In this document: positions 17,538 through 27,568 of the stretch, piece after piece
Layout: every line of letters starts with the position of its first letter
How positions within the stretch are numbered: the stretch's first letter is position 1
Assembly: GCA_000385055.1 (NCBI GenBank)
Contig: ARRL01000001.1
Span: 382,960-446,959, forward strand
Direction: 5' to 3'
Source of the DNA: a gamma proteobacterium SCGC AAA168-P09
GTDB lineage: Bacteria > Pseudomonadota > Gammaproteobacteria > Magnimaribacterales > D2472
DNA: 64,000 nt
Position numbers and translations under genes: made by a program
The notes under the pieces: model-generated
Seen by the model: the letters and a program-made list of their open reading frames with translations, nothing else
Told to the model about the DNA's origin: nothing
The model's database searches: none

Positions 17538-17565
17538 ATTATACTATATATTTATACAGTATAAT
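17538..17565. promoter_or_regulatory. LexA box between back-to-back -10 boxes (lexA / 5'-nucleotidase)
   Basis: The 16-mer CTATATATTTATACAG (17544-17559) differs from the gammaproteobacterial consensus CTGT-N8-ACAG at one conserved position. It is flanked exactly by a minus-strand TATAAT (17538-17543, reading toward lexA) and a plus-strand TATAAT (17560-17565, reading toward the 5'-nucleotidase). One bound LexA dimer would therefore block both promoters. It closely resembles the box at umuD. Confidence 0.82.
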
Positions 17566-17595
17566 TGAAAAATATAAATTAAAGCAAGATAAATA

Positions 17596-18495
17596 ATGAA
17601 TGATAAATCAAAATTAATTATAGGTATTTCTTCAAGAGCTTTATTTAATCTCGATGAGAGCCATGAAATATATAAAAAAGAAGGTTTAGATTCATATCGA
17701 GATTATCAAATTGCAAATGAGGAAAAAACTCTTGAACCAGGTCAAGCTTTTAGCTTGGTCAAGAAGATTCTTAGTATTAATTCCCTTTACAAAGATAGAC
17801 AAAGAATAGAAGTAATTCTTCTTTCTAGAAATACATCTGATACTGGATTGAGAATAAGAAATTCCATCGAGGCTCATGGCTTAGATATTAGTAGAGCTGC
17901 CTTTTGTGGCGGAGAAAGTCCTCATAGATACGTTAAAGATTTTGGAGTACACCTCTTTTTATCAAGCAGTTTTGAAGATGTTAAATTAGCTATTGAAAGT
18001 AATGTAGCTGCAGCAACTATTATTTCTAAAGAAGGTGAAAGTAATTCGCAGTCTAATAATGAGCAATTAAAAATAGCCTTTGATGGAGATGCTGTAATTT
18101 TCTCTGATGATTCTGAAAAAGTTTTCCATGAAGAGGGATTAGATGCATTCATTGAAAATGAAGTCATGGCTACATCGCCATTAAAAGAAGGACCTTTTAA
18201 ATCTTTTCTTGTAGAACTAAACAAGATACAAAATGATTTCGATATAAATGAGTGCCCAATAAGAACCGCACTTGTTACTGCAAGATCTGCACCATCAGAT
18301 AAACGAGTTATAAAGACTCTCAGAGAATGGGGCGTAAGAATAGATGAATCTTTATTCTTAGGCGGTATGTCTAAACAACATTTTCTTAAATCTTTTGAAG
18401 CTGATATCTTTTTTGATGACCAAAAAAAACATATCATGGAAGCTATTAACACTACTGCATCGGGACATGTTCCCTATGGAATAAAAAATAAATAA
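17596..18495 (+). CDS. 5'-nucleotidase (HAD-like, PF06189 type)
   Basis: A 299-residue protein of the bacterial 5'-nucleotidase family with a split HAD-like fold, expected to dephosphorylate nucleoside monophosphates. Visible motifs are an aspartate pair in IAFDGDAVIFSDDSE, ALVTARSAPSDKRVIK (threonine/lysine motifs) and a C-terminal DIFFDDQ acidic motif. It is divergent from lexA, with a LexA box directly adjoining its likely -10 box, so damage induction is plausible. Eleven bases separate it from thrH. Substrate range is unknown. Confidence 0.82.
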   Translation: MNDKSKLIIGISSRALFNLDESHEIYKKEGLDSYRDYQIANEEKTLEPGQAFSLVKKILSINSLYKDRQRIEVILLSRNTSDTGLRIRNSIEAHGLDISRAAFCGGESPHRYVKDFGVHLFLSSSFEDVKLAIESNVAAATIISKEGESNSQSNNEQLKIAFDGDAVIFSDDSEKVFHEEGLDAFIENEVMATSPLKEGPFKSFLVELNKIQNDFDINECPIRTALVTARSAPSDKRVIKTLREWGVRIDESLFLGGMSKQHFLKSFEADIFFDDQKKHIMEAINTTASGHVPYGIKNK

Positions 18496-18506
18496 AAGGA
18501 CTTATC

Positions 18507-19115
18507 ATGGAAATAGTATGTTTTGACATGGAAGGAACACTCACTCCAGAAATTTGGGAGCAGATAGCATCAAATACTGGAATAGATGAATTTAATAAGA
18601 CTACTCGAGATATCCCAGACTATTCTGACTTGATGGATTTTAGATTGGATGTAATGAAAAAAAATAATTTAAAGTTATCAGATATTCAAAAAGCATCAGG
18701 TGAATTAGATCTTTTGGATGGAGCTAAAGAATTTTTAAACAATATAAGACAAAATTTTCAAGTTGTTATACTTTCTGATACCTTTCATGAAATTGCAAAA
18801 CCTTTAATGGATAAAATGGGACATCCTTTACTTTTATGTCATAACTTGGAAGTAGTTAATGATGAAATAATTTCATATAAATTGCGTCATAAGCATGCCA
18901 AAAAACAGGCAATTACTGCTTTTCAATCAATTGGTTACAGGTGTCTAGCGGCAGGAGATTCTTATAATGATATCCAAATGTTTGAGGTTGCCGATAAAGG
19001 ATTTTTTATGAACGCACCAGAGAAAATTTCATCAAGCTATCCTGATATCCCTTCTTTTAATAATTACAATGATTTAGAACATGCAATTAAAGATAGCTCA
19101 CATTTTGTTAAATGA
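18507..19115 (+). CDS. thrH: Phosphoserine phosphatase / homoserine phosphotransferase ThrH
   Basis: A 202-residue HAD-family enzyme that in Pseudomonas moves phosphate from phosphoserine to homoserine or hydrolyses it. It matches ThrH along its length: [11 protein letters not shown] (motif I, residues 7-17), [20 protein letters not shown] (motif II), LRHKHAKKQ (Lys motif) and [12 protein letters not shown] (motif III). It contributes to serine or threonine metabolism in the cytosol. A GGAC-type ribosome site precedes it, and its stop overlaps the queH start (ATGA). Confidence 0.92.
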   Translation: MEIVCFDMEGTLTPEIWEQIASNTGIDEFNKTTRDIPDYSDLMDFRLDVMKKNNLKLSDIQKASGELDLLDGAKEFLNNIRQNFQVVILSDTFHEIAKPLMDKMGHPLLLCHNLEVVNDEIISYKLRHKHAKKQAITAFQSIGYRCLAAGDSYNDIQMFEVADKGFFMNAPEKISSSYPDIPSFNNYNDLEHAIKDSSHFVK

Positions 19116-19774
19116 ATGACAAATTAAAATTAGATAACTACGAAAGGCCTAAACTGCAAATGCCAGATGAAGGCACTAATTTGTTATTGCATAGTTGTTG
19201 CGCCCCTTGTGCTGGAGAGATTATGGAAGCATTAGCTGCTTCTGATATTAAGACTACGGTATATTTCTATAATCCAAATATTCACCCAGACGAAGAATAT
19301 GAAATACGCAAAAATGAAAACAGAAGGTTTTGTGAAAAACTTGGTTTTGAATGTATAGATGCTGACTATGATAAAGATAATTGGTTTGATAGAGTTAAAG
19401 GTCTTGAGGATGAGCCTGAAAGAGGTAAGCGTTGCACTCAATGCTTTGATATGAGATTTGAAAGATCCGCATTATATGCAAATGAAAATAATTATGGCGT
19501 ATATGCAACAACCTTGGGAATATCTAGATGGAAAGATATGAATCAAATTAATACTTCTGGCCACAAAGCTGCAGAAAGATATAAGGATGTTACTTATTGG
19601 GATTTTAATTGGAGGAAGCAAGGCGGCTCATCAAGAATGATTGAAATCTCCAAGAGAGAAGAATTTTATCAACAAGAATATTGCGGATGCGTATATAGCT
19701 TAAGAGATACAAATAGGTGGAGAAGAAAAAATAACAAAGAAAGAATTATTCGGGGTGTAAAATTCTACGGATAA
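19112..19774 (+). CDS. queH: Epoxyqueuosine reductase QueH
   Basis: A 220-residue QueH-type enzyme that performs the last step of queuosine tRNA modification, reducing epoxyqueuosine, using an iron-sulfur and adjacent iron centre. The diagnostic cysteines are present: SCCAPCAGE near the N-terminus, [10 protein letters not shown] in the middle and [10 protein letters not shown] near the end. [16 protein letters not shown] is also typical. It replaces the unrelated QueG. It overlaps thrH by 4 bases and precedes prpB. Confidence 0.93.
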   Translation: MNDKLKLDNYERPKLQMPDEGTNLLLHSCCAPCAGEIMEALAASDIKTTVYFYNPNIHPDEEYEIRKNENRRFCEKLGFECIDADYDKDNWFDRVKGLEDEPERGKRCTQCFDMRFERSALYANENNYGVYATTLGISRWKDMNQINTSGHKAAERYKDVTYWDFNWRKQGGSSRMIEISKREEFYQQEYCGCVYSLRDTNRWRRKNNKERIIRGVKFYG

Positions 19775-19782
19775 TTTAGCAT

Positions 19783-19812
19783 TTGGGAAACAGGCCTCGT
19801 GTGCATTATAAT
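19783..19812 (+). promoter_or_regulatory. Candidate promoter of the prpBCD cluster
   Basis: TTGGGA (19783-19788) and TATAAT (19807-19812) are separated by 18 bases, directly after queH and before the prpB ATG at 19822. The short distance from the -10 box to the ATG would make the transcript nearly leaderless. This also argues against using the in-frame TTG at 19783 as the start. No regulator such as PrpR is encoded nearby. Confidence 0.4.
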
Positions 19813-19821
19813 TCTTCAACC

Positions 19822-20688
19822 ATGTCAGTAGGCCAAAAATTTAGAAACGCATTAAAAGATAATAAACCTCTTATTATTCCAGGTACTATTAATGCTTATT
19901 CTGCGATATTGGCAGAAAAATCCGGTCATAAAGCTATATACCTCTCAGGTGGAGGTGTCGCTGCCGCATCGTATGGACTGCCAGACCTCGGAATTACATC
20001 AATGGAAGACGTTTTAATAGATGTTAAAAGAATCACCAATGCTTCTTCTTTACCTTTACTTGTAGATATTGATACAGGCTGGGGTGGAGCTTTCAATATA
20101 TCAAGAACAATTAAGAACATGATTGATGCAGGCTGTGCTGCTGTTCATATGGAAGATCAAGTTTCTCAAAAGAGATGCGGACACAGGCCAAATAAATCAC
20201 TAGTCACTAAGGAAGAAATGCAGGATAGAATAAAAGCAGCTGTCGATGGAAGACAGGATGAATCTTTTTTTATAATGGCTAGAACTGATGCTATAGCTTC
20301 TGAGGGAATCAATGGAGCCGTTGATAGAATTTCAGCCTATGTTGAAGATGGTGCAGATGGTATATTCCTTGAAGCAGCAACTAGTCTGGAAGAATATTCA
20401 GCAGTTAAAGATAAAATTGAAGTGCCTATACTTGCTAATATTACAGAATTTGGAAAAACACCACTATTTTCAAAAGATGAACTTGCTAATGTTGGAGTAG
20501 ATATGGTTCTTTATCCATTAACAGCATTTAGAGCAATGAGCCAAATTGCGGAAAAAGTTTACATTTCACTTGCTAAAGAGAGGACACAAGAAGGTCTCTT
20601 GGATATAATGCAGACCCGGGAAGAATTATACGAACGCTTAAATTATCATAGTTTTGAACAAAAACTCGATGAATTATATAAAGATTAA
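19822..20688 (+). CDS. prpB: 2-methylisocitrate lyase
   Basis: A 288-residue lyase that cleaves 2-methylisocitrate to pyruvate and succinate, the last step of propionyl-CoA oxidation by the 2-methylcitrate cycle. Signatures are SGGGVAAASYGLPDLG, DIDTGWGG, HMEDQVSQKRCGH (catalytic Cys) and MARTDAIASEG. I start it at the ATG of MSVGQKFRNAL, where family members begin. A TTG 39 bases upstream is in frame but overlaps the likely promoter. It is followed by prpC (21-base gap) and prpD. Confidence 0.95.
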   Translation: MSVGQKFRNALKDNKPLIIPGTINAYSAILAEKSGHKAIYLSGGGVAAASYGLPDLGITSMEDVLIDVKRITNASSLPLLVDIDTGWGGAFNISRTIKNMIDAGCAAVHMEDQVSQKRCGHRPNKSLVTKEEMQDRIKAAVDGRQDESFFIMARTDAIASEGINGAVDRISAYVEDGADGIFLEAATSLEEYSAVKDKIEVPILANITEFGKTPLFSKDELANVGVDMVLYPLTAFRAMSQIAEKVYISLAKERTQEGLLDIMQTREELYERLNYHSFEQKLDELYKD

Positions 20689-20709
20689 GAATTAGAATAA
20701 GAGGATAAT

Positions 20710-21831
20710 ATGGTAAAAAAATTAGAAGGTGCTGGACTTAGAGGACAGGTAGCAGGAGAGACATCTCTCTCAACTGTTGGTCAAATAGAAGGCTTGGCTT
20801 ATAGAGGACATAAAATAGAAACTCTTGCCGAGAAAGCTACTTTCGAGGAAGTTGCATACCTACTTCTATACAACAAATTACCCAATACAACAGAACTTAA
20901 AGAATATAAAGAATTATTAAAAAGTCAAAGGGATCTTCCTCTATCTTTAAAAGAAGTTCTTCAAAAGATACCAGCTTCAGCTCATCCCATGGATGTTATG
21001 AGAACTGGAACATCAATGCTTGGCAATCTTGAACCTGAAGGTGACTTTACCAATCAACTAGATTCTATAAATAGAATGATAGCTACAATGCCTTCAATTG
21101 TTACTTATTGGTATAAATACTCTCATGATGGAGAGGACATTAGCTTGGTAAATGATGAAGACTCAATGGCTGGACATTTTCTTCATATTCTTCATGGAAA
21201 AACACCAAACGATCTTCATAGAAAAGTTATGGATGTGTCTTTAGTTCTATATGCTGAACATGAGTTTAATGCATCTACTTTTACAGGAAGGGTATGTGCT
21301 TCAACAATGTCAGATATACATTCATGTGTTGTTGCTGCTATTGGTTCATTAAGAGGTCCATTACATGGTGGAGCAAATGAAAAGGCTATGGAATTAATTG
21401 AAAACTGGACATCAAGAGAAGAGGCTAAAGAAAAAATCTTATCCATGCTAGCAAACAAAGAAAAAATTATGGGCTTTGGTCATGCTGTATATTCGATTCG
21501 TGATCCTAGAAATGCAGTCATCAAGGAATATGCAAAAGAATTATCAAAACTTCATGATAACGATGATTTATATCAAGTGGCTGAAGAGGTTGAAAAAGTA
21601 ATGGCAGATGAAAAGAAAATGTTTGCTAATGCAGACTTTTTCCATGCACCTGCATACTTTTATATGGGCATTCCAACTAAGTTATTTACTCCTATATTTG
21701 TTATGTCTAGAGTTTCTGGATGGACTGCACACTGTATGGAGCAAAGGGCAAATAATAGAATTATCAGACCAAGCGCAGATTATATAGGCGTAGAAAGTTC
21801 TGAGTGGGTTGACATAGCAGACAGGGACTAA
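20710..21831 (+). CDS. prpC: 2-methylcitrate synthase
   Basis: A 373-residue citrate-synthase-fold enzyme that condenses propionyl-CoA with oxaloacetate. The N-terminus AGLRGQVAGETSLSTVG is typical of PrpC rather than GltA, and the short length agrees. The catalytic residues are in GPLHGGANE (His), GFGHAVYSIRDPR (His) and the Asp region ADFFHAPAYFYMGIP. A GAGGATA ribosome site precedes the ATG. It sits between prpB and prpD, which fixes its pathway. Confidence 0.95.
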   Translation: MVKKLEGAGLRGQVAGETSLSTVGQIEGLAYRGHKIETLAEKATFEEVAYLLLYNKLPNTTELKEYKELLKSQRDLPLSLKEVLQKIPASAHPMDVMRTGTSMLGNLEPEGDFTNQLDSINRMIATMPSIVTYWYKYSHDGEDISLVNDEDSMAGHFLHILHGKTPNDLHRKVMDVSLVLYAEHEFNASTFTGRVCASTMSDIHSCVVAAIGSLRGPLHGGANEKAMELIENWTSREEAKEKILSMLANKEKIMGFGHAVYSIRDPRNAVIKEYAKELSKLHDNDDLYQVAEEVEKVMADEKKMFANADFFHAPAYFYMGIPTKLFTPIFVMSRVSGWTAHCMEQRANNRIIRPSADYIGVESSEWVDIADRD

Positions 21832-21834
21832 ACC

Positions 21835-23295
21835 ATGTCCTCAAATGTCGATTTAAATATTAGGCTTGGATATGATTCTGTAATCTCTGAAATTGCAGAT
21901 TACGTTTCAAATTTCAAAATAGAATCTGATCTTGCTTTAGATACTGCAAGAAATTGTCTTATAGATAGTATCGGTTGTGGTTTATTAGCATTAAAATTTC
22001 CTGCTTGCACAAAAATGCTTGGACCAGTAGTTGAAGGAACTTCTGTTCCTTACGGCGTAAGAGTTCCTGGAACAAATTTTAAATTAGACCCTATCAAAGG
22101 CGCATTTGATATTGGTTGTATCATTAGATGGCTAGACTATAACGACACATGGCTTGCTGCTGAATGGGGTCATCCATCAGATAACTTAGGTGGAATATTG
22201 GCGGTAGCTGATTTTATTTCACAAAAAAATATATCAGAAGGAAAAGAGCCTTTAAAAATGAAGCAAGTTTTAGAGTCCATGATTATGGCTCATGAAATAC
22301 AAGGAGTCCTTGCATTAAAAAACAGTTTTAATAAAGTTGGTCTTGATCATGTTGTTTTAGTTAAAGTTGCTTCAACAGCAATTGTTACAAAACTCATGGG
22401 AGGTACCTCAGATCAAATTAAAGATGCGGTTAGTCAGGCTTGGGTTGATGGCCAAAGTCTCAGAACATATAGGCATGCACCAAATGCAGGTTCAAGAAAA
22501 AGTTGGGCTGCCGGTGATGCTACCAGTAGAGCAGTAAGACTTGCTATGATAACTTTATCTGGCGAAATGGGATATCCGGGTGTTTTATCAGCACCTGTCT
22601 GGGGTTTTGAGGATGTTTTATTTAAAGGAGAGCAATTATCTCTTCCTCAAGCATTTAATTCGTATGTTATGGAGAATATCTTATTTAAAATTAGTTTCCC
22701 TGCTGAATTTCATGCTCAAACAGCAGTTGAGGCAGCAGTAATTCTTCACCCTCAAATAAAAGATAAGTTAGATGAAATAAAGTCTGTAGAAATTACTACT
22801 CATGATTCAGCTATAAGAATTATCTCTAAAGTAGGTGAGCTCAATAATCCTGCTGATAGAGATCATTGTCTTCAATACATGGTTGCTATTGGTCTTATTA
22901 AAGGCAACTTAGTTGCAGAAGATTATGAAGACGATGTGGCTTCAGATCCTAGAATTGATGCATTAAGAGAAAAAATGATCATAAACGAAGATAAAAGATA
23001 TTCTGTTGAGTATCATGAGGCAGACAAAAGGTCTATAGCAAATAAAATTCAAATTCATTTTAATGACGGAACTTCTACTGATGAAATAGAAGTTGAATAT
23101 CCAATTGGACATAAAAGAAGAAGAGAAGAAGGAATCCCAGTGCTAGAAAAGAAATTTTTGAATAATCTACAAATTACATATACTCAAGATAAGTGTGAAG
23201 AAATTTATTCACTTTGTACAAATCAACAAAAATTAGAAAACACATCGGTAATAGACTTTCAGGAACTATTTGCAGTAGAAAGCAATAATTTCTAA
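21835..23295 (+). CDS. prpD: 2-methylcitrate dehydratase
   Basis: A 486-residue cofactor-independent PrpD dehydratase that converts 2-methylcitrate to 2-methylaconitate (or methylisocitrate). Family blocks seen are [51 protein letters not shown] and [14 protein letters not shown]. The start is 3 bases after the prpC stop. The cluster has neither acnD/prpF nor a PrpR-type regulator in view, so the hydration step is probably done by PrpD plus a general aconitase such as the AcnB in this window. Confidence 0.94.
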   Translation: MSSNVDLNIRLGYDSVISEIADYVSNFKIESDLALDTARNCLIDSIGCGLLALKFPACTKMLGPVVEGTSVPYGVRVPGTNFKLDPIKGAFDIGCIIRWLDYNDTWLAAEWGHPSDNLGGILAVADFISQKNISEGKEPLKMKQVLESMIMAHEIQGVLALKNSFNKVGLDHVVLVKVASTAIVTKLMGGTSDQIKDAVSQAWVDGQSLRTYRHAPNAGSRKSWAAGDATSRAVRLAMITLSGEMGYPGVLSAPVWGFEDVLFKGEQLSLPQAFNSYVMENILFKISFPAEFHAQTAVEAAVILHPQIKDKLDEIKSVEITTHDSAIRIISKVGELNNPADRDHCLQYMVAIGLIKGNLVAEDYEDDVASDPRIDALREKMIINEDKRYSVEYHEADKRSIANKIQIHFNDGTSTDEIEVEYPIGHKRRREEGIPVLEKKFLNNLQITYTQDKCEEIYSLCTNQQKLENTSVIDFQELFAVESNNF

Positions 23296-23351
23296 TAATT
23301 TGAAAATAGCCTAAATAACCCCTAAAATAAGGCGTTTTATCAATTTTGGAC

Positions 23352-23357
23352 TATAAT
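23352..23357 (+). promoter_or_regulatory. Candidate -10 box immediately before aroC
   Basis: A TATAAT lies 7 bases before the aroC ATG (23365), with no Shine-Dalgarno in between (CACTGCC). The arrangement copies that of nadK and suggests a leaderless transcript. No convincing -35 element is seen. Confidence 0.35.
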
Positions 23358-23364
23358 CACTGCC

Positions 23365-24450
23365 ATGTCAGGCAATACGTTTGGAAATATTTTTAAAGTT
23401 ACTACCTTTGGTGAGAGTCATGGGCATGCTTTAGGCTGCATTATTGATGGCTGTCCTCCTAATTTAGAGATTGACGAATCAGACATACAAATTGAATTAA
23501 ATAGAAGAAAACCTGGGCAATCTGATGTAACAACTCAGCGAAAAGAAGACGATTCAGTTCAAATTCTATCAGGTGTCTTTGAAGGAAAAACACTCGGCAC
23601 GCCCATAAGTTTATTAATTTTTAATAAAGATCAGCAATCAAAAGATTATTCAAACATTAAAGATTCATTTAGACCAAATCATGCTGATATAACTTATCAG
23701 GCTAAATACGGACACAGAGACTATAGGGGTGGAGGTCGATCAAGTGCTAGAGAGACTGCTATGAGAGTTGCTGCCGGAGCAATAGCTAAAAAATATCTTT
23801 CTCAATATGGTGTAAAGACAACAGGTTATGTTTCTCAGATTGGCAATATTTCGGCTGAGTCTATTACGCCAGAATCAGCTAATAAAAATAAATATTTTTT
23901 TGGTGACATGTCTAAAATAGAAGCTCTAAATACCATGTTTGATGAATTAATTGCTGAGGGTAATTCTGTTGGAGCAAAGCTCGGAGTTTGTGTAGAAAAC
24001 TGCCCTGTAGGCCTTGGTGAGCCTGTTTTTGATAAACTTAATGCAGACCTTGCTAAAGCAATCATGAGTATTAATGCAGTTAAATCTGTTTCTATTGGTA
24101 ATGCAGAAAACATATTAAATCTCAAAGGTTCAGAAATACGTGATGAAATAAGATCAGATGGCTTCGCTTCAAATAATGCTGGAGGTATTCTAGGCGGAAT
24201 TTCTAACGGAGATAATATAGAGCTAGACTTTTTAATTAAACCAACTTCTAGTATTAAAAAGAAAGGAAAAACTGTAGATAAAGATGGTAATGAAGTTGAT
24301 ATAGAAGTTATTGGTCGACATGATCCATGTGTTGGTATTCGTGCAGTGCCTATAGCAGAAGCAATGGTGAATCTAGTAATCATGGACCATCTATTAAGAA
24401 ACCGTGCTCAATGCGGTGAGGTCGAACAAAAACTACCCTTTACCAAGTAA
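23365..24450 (+). CDS. aroC: Chorismate synthase
   Basis: A 361-residue FMN-dependent enzyme converting EPSP to chorismate at the end of the shikimate pathway. Signature blocks are [54 protein letters not shown] and [17 protein letters not shown] in near-canonical form. Length is standard. The leuC ATG follows one base after its TAA, so aroC may head the long operon that runs to purF. The gap upstream (69 bases after prpD) contains the only apparent promoter. Confidence 0.97.
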   Translation: MSGNTFGNIFKVTTFGESHGHALGCIIDGCPPNLEIDESDIQIELNRRKPGQSDVTTQRKEDDSVQILSGVFEGKTLGTPISLLIFNKDQQSKDYSNIKDSFRPNHADITYQAKYGHRDYRGGGRSSARETAMRVAAGAIAKKYLSQYGVKTTGYVSQIGNISAESITPESANKNKYFFGDMSKIEALNTMFDELIAEGNSVGAKLGVCVENCPVGLGEPVFDKLNADLAKAIMSINAVKSVSIGNAENILNLKGSEIRDEIRSDGFASNNAGGILGGISNGDNIELDFLIKPTSSIKKKGKTVDKDGNEVDIEVIGRHDPCVGIRAVPIAEAMVNLVIMDHLLRNRAQCGEVEQKLPFTK

Positions 24451-24451
24451 C

Positions 24452-25852
24452 ATGCCAAAGACTTTATACGACAAGCTTTGGGAAGAGCACCATATAACAA
24501 CCCTAGAATCTTCTGAATCTTTACTTTATATTGATAGACAATACCTTCATGAAGTTACATCACCTCAAGCCTTTGAAGGGCTAACTAAAAAAGGTTTAAC
24601 ACCTTGGAGGCTAAATGCGAATATTGCTACACCCGATCATAATGTTCCTACTGAGAGAGGCAAATCATTTCAAACAGAGAATATTTTAGATGAAATATCA
24701 AAAATACAAGTTGTTGAGCTCGATAAAAATTGTAATAAGTTCGGAATCAAACAATTTGATATAACATCAGTCAATCAGGGAATAGTTCATGTTATTGGCC
24801 CAGAATTGGGTTATACCTTGCCTGGAATGACAATCGTATGCGGTGACTCTCATACTTCTACTCATGGAGCTTTTGGATGCTTAGCAATGGGTATTGGGAC
24901 ATCTGAAGTAGAGCATGTTCTTGCAACCCAAACGCTTAAGGTTTCAAAATTGAAAAATATGAATGTTCGATTTAATGGAAATCCACAGAGCGGTGTAACA
25001 TCTAAAGATATTGTTTTATACCTCATTGGAAAAATTGGAACCGCTGGTGGAAATGGTCATGCAATAGAATTCTCTGGTTCATACATAGAAAGTATATCCA
25101 TGGAAGCTAGAATGACCATATGCAATATGTCCATTGAAGCAGGTGCTAAAGTTGGTTTAATTGCTCCTGATGCAACTACGATCGAGTACGTAAAGAATCA
25201 TTCTCAATTATCTGAAGAAGAATTTGATTCTGCTTGTATTCATTGGAGCAAGCTAATATCAGATACTGAGGCAGTATTCGATAAAGAAATAGAAATTGAT
25301 GTTTCACTAATTAAGCCACAAGTTACATGGGGAACTTCTCCGGAAATGGTCATAGACTTTGATGAAGATATACCTGATTTAAATAATATAGAGGCAGAAA
25401 ATAAAAGAAATATTGAGTTGGCAAAACAATATATGGGTATTGAAGAAAATCAGAAATTAACTGATCTTAAATTTGATAAAGTTTTTATTGGGTCTTGCAC
25501 AAACTCAAGAATCGAAGATCTGAGAGAGGTCGCCAAGGCAGTAGATGGTAAGAGTGTTTCGGATACTATTGTCGAAGCAATAGTTGTACCGGGTTCTGGT
25601 TTGGTAAAGGAGCAAGCAGAGTCCGAAGGATTGGATATTATTTTTCAAAAAGCAGGTTTTATTTGGAGAGATCCAGGATGCTCAATGTGCTTGGGTATGA
25701 ATCCGGATCAATTAAAGCCTTATGAAAGATGTGCCTCAACATCAAATAGAAATTTTGAAGGCAGACAGGGCAATCTTGGAAGAACACATTTAATGAGCCC
25801 CTTAATGGCTGCTTTAACAGCTGTTAATGGAAGAGTGGTAGATCCGTCATGA
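24452..25852 (+). CDS. leuC: 3-isopropylmalate dehydratase large subunit
   Basis: A 466-residue aconitase-family subunit for leucine synthesis, isomerising 2- to 3-isopropylmalate with LeuD. The 4Fe-4S ligands are in [16 protein letters not shown] and [23 protein letters not shown] and [11 protein letters not shown] are also diagnostic. I start at the ATG of [13 protein letters not shown], as in the family; a longer in-frame reading would run into aroC. It overlaps leuD by 4 bases. Confidence 0.96.
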   Translation: MPKTLYDKLWEEHHITTLESSESLLYIDRQYLHEVTSPQAFEGLTKKGLTPWRLNANIATPDHNVPTERGKSFQTENILDEISKIQVVELDKNCNKFGIKQFDITSVNQGIVHVIGPELGYTLPGMTIVCGDSHTSTHGAFGCLAMGIGTSEVEHVLATQTLKVSKLKNMNVRFNGNPQSGVTSKDIVLYLIGKIGTAGGNGHAIEFSGSYIESISMEARMTICNMSIEAGAKVGLIAPDATTIEYVKNHSQLSEEEFDSACIHWSKLISDTEAVFDKEIEIDVSLIKPQVTWGTSPEMVIDFDEDIPDLNNIEAENKRNIELAKQYMGIEENQKLTDLKFDKVFIGSCTNSRIEDLREVAKAVDGKSVSDTIVEAIVVPGSGLVKEQAESEGLDIIFQKAGFIWRDPGCSMCLGMNPDQLKPYERCASTSNRNFEGRQGNLGRTHLMSPLMAALTAVNGRVVDPS

Positions 25853-26499
25853 AGATAGAAGGTAACGAATTAATTATAAGCGGAGTAGTTGCCTCTATTG
25901 ATAGAGATAATATTGATACCGATCAGATTATTCCTACAGAATATTTAAAATCTATAAAGAAATATGGGTTTGAGGATTACTTGTTTGATGGATGGAGATA
26001 TCTTGATGATGGTAAGTTGGGAGTATTGAAGGGTGACAGGCAACAGAATCCTGACTTTATACTCAATAAAGTACCTTTTGATAAAGCGACAATTTTATTA
26101 ACAAGAGATAATTTTGGATGCGGTTCATCCAGAGAACATGCTGTTTGGGCTTTAAGAGATTTTGGTATTAAAGCTGTTATTGCCTCTTCTTTTGGAGATA
26201 TTTTTTATAACAACTGTTTTAAAAATGGTGTTTTACCAATTAGACTTAGTAAAGATCAAATAGATAACTTATTTAAGGCTTTTGATAAAGAATTTACTGA
26301 ATTAACTGTAAGTTTAGATTCAAAAAAAATATCACAAAATGAAACAGAATTATATTCTTTTGAAGTTGAAGACAATCTTCTTGAAAGAATTATTTATGGC
26401 TTAGATGACGTTGATATGACACTTAAGTTTAAAGAAAAAATAATGAGCTTTGAACAAATTAGAAAAAAAGAAAAACCATGGATATTTTCAAATGAGTAA
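25849..26499 (+). CDS. leuD: 3-isopropylmalate dehydratase small subunit
   Basis: A 216-residue swivel-domain partner of LeuC. Typical segments are [40 protein letters not shown] and [19 protein letters not shown]. The ATG lies inside the leuC stop (ATGA), and the stop lies 8 bases inside leuB, consistent with coupled translation of the LeuCD dimer. Confidence 0.96.
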   Translation: MKIEGNELIISGVVASIDRDNIDTDQIIPTEYLKSIKKYGFEDYLFDGWRYLDDGKLGVLKGDRQQNPDFILNKVPFDKATILLTRDNFGCGSSREHAVWALRDFGIKAVIASSFGDIFYNNCFKNGVLPIRLSKDQIDNLFKAFDKEFTELTVSLDSKKISQNETELYSFEVEDNLLERIIYGLDDVDMTLKFKEKIMSFEQIRKKEKPWIFSNE

Positions 26500-27568
26500 A
26501 GAAATATTAATTCTACCTGGTGATGGTATTGGGCAGGAGGTGACTAGTTCTGCAAAAGAAGTTTTAGGTTATTTAATCACCGAATATAGTCTAGATTTTA
26601 ATATCACTGAAATGGATGCAGGTGGCACTGCTTATGATAAACACGGATCTCCTCTGCCGGATAATGTCTTAGCAAAAGCAAAAAAATCTGATGCTATTTT
26701 ATTTGGAGCTGTCGGTGGGCCAAAATGGGATAACCTAGGGTGGGATGATAGACCAGAGCAGGCACTTTTATCTCTAAGGAAAGAATTAGAATTATTTGCA
26801 AATCTTAGACCTGCATTTTTATTTAATGAATTAGCATCAGCATCGCCAATCAAGAATCATATTATTGAGAACTTAGACATTCTTATAGTCAGAGAGCTTA
26901 CTGGCGGTATATATTTTGGTGAGCCAAGAGCAATTGTTGAAGATGAGACTCCTTCTTATGCATTTAATACAATGATCTATAACGAGGATGAGATAAAGCG
27001 AATAGCAAAAGTAGCATTTGAAGCAGCTCAAAAAAGAGGTGGAAAATTGTGTTCCGTAGAAAAAGCAAATGTCTTAGAAGTTTCAAAATTTTGGAGATCA
27101 ATTGTTACCGATATGGCAAAATATTTTCCTGATGTCGAATTGTCTCACCAGTTAGCTGACAATACTGCAATGCAACTTGTTCTTAATCCAAACCAGTTTG
27201 ATGTAATTGTTTCTAGTAATTTGTTTGGTGATATTTTATCTGATATTGCTGCAACATTATCAGGTTCGATCGGAATGCTCCCATCTGCATCGATAAATAG
27301 CTCATCTCAAGGTATGTATGAACCATGTCATGGAAGCGCTCCTGATATTGCTGGAATGAATATTGCTAATCCAATAGCAATGATTGCATCACTTGGTATG
27401 GCTCTTAAGTATTCTTTAGAGCAAAAAGAATTAGCCGATAAGATTGATGCAGCTATTAAAGAATTTATATCACAAGGTTATAGAACAAAAGACATTAGCA
27501 CTAACGATGAATATGTTAAAACTTCTGAAGTAGCTGCAATTTTAATAGGAATTTTAAAAAATGGATAA
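26492..27568 (+). CDS. leuB: 3-isopropylmalate dehydrogenase
   Basis: A 358-residue NAD-dependent decarboxylating dehydrogenase, the next leucine step after LeuCD. Seen are ILILPGDGIGQEV, LFGAVGGPKWD, VRELTGGIYFGEPR, NLFGDILSDIAATL and YEPCHGSAPDIAG. I use the ATG at [12 protein letters not shown], 8 bases inside leuD; an upstream in-frame start would add a non-homologous leader within leuD. It overlaps asd by 8 bases. leuA is not in the window. Confidence 0.96.
   Translation: MSKEILILPGDGIGQEVTSSAKEVLGYLITEYSLDFNITEMDAGGTAYDKHGSPLPDNVLAKAKKSDAILFGAVGGPKWDNLGWDDRPEQALLSLRKELELFANLRPAFLFNELASASPIKNHIIENLDILIVRELTGGIYFGEPRAIVEDETPSYAFNTMIYNEDEIKRIAKVAFEAAQKRGGKLCSVEKANVLEVSKFWRSIVTDMAKYFPDVELSHQLADNTAMQLVLNPNQFDVIVSSNLFGDILSDIAATLSGSIGMLPSASINSSSQGMYEPCHGSAPDIAGMNIANPIAMIASLGMALKYSLEQKELADKIDAAIKEFISQGYRTKDISTNDEYVKTSEVAAILIGILKNG

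Noticed and set aside
17922-18452. A 176-codon open frame antisense to the 5'-nucleotidase
   Set aside because: Mirror frame of a recognisable gene, with no ribosome site or known domain.
23296-23340. Possible terminator hairpin after prpD (GCCT and AGGC arms)
   Set aside because: Only a 4-bp stem with an unpaired long loop; not convincing.
23835-24383. A 182-codon open frame antisense to aroC
   Set aside because: It lies fully inside a clear chorismate synthase gene, is rich in Ser/Pro/Ile as expected from reading the opposite strand, and has no motif.
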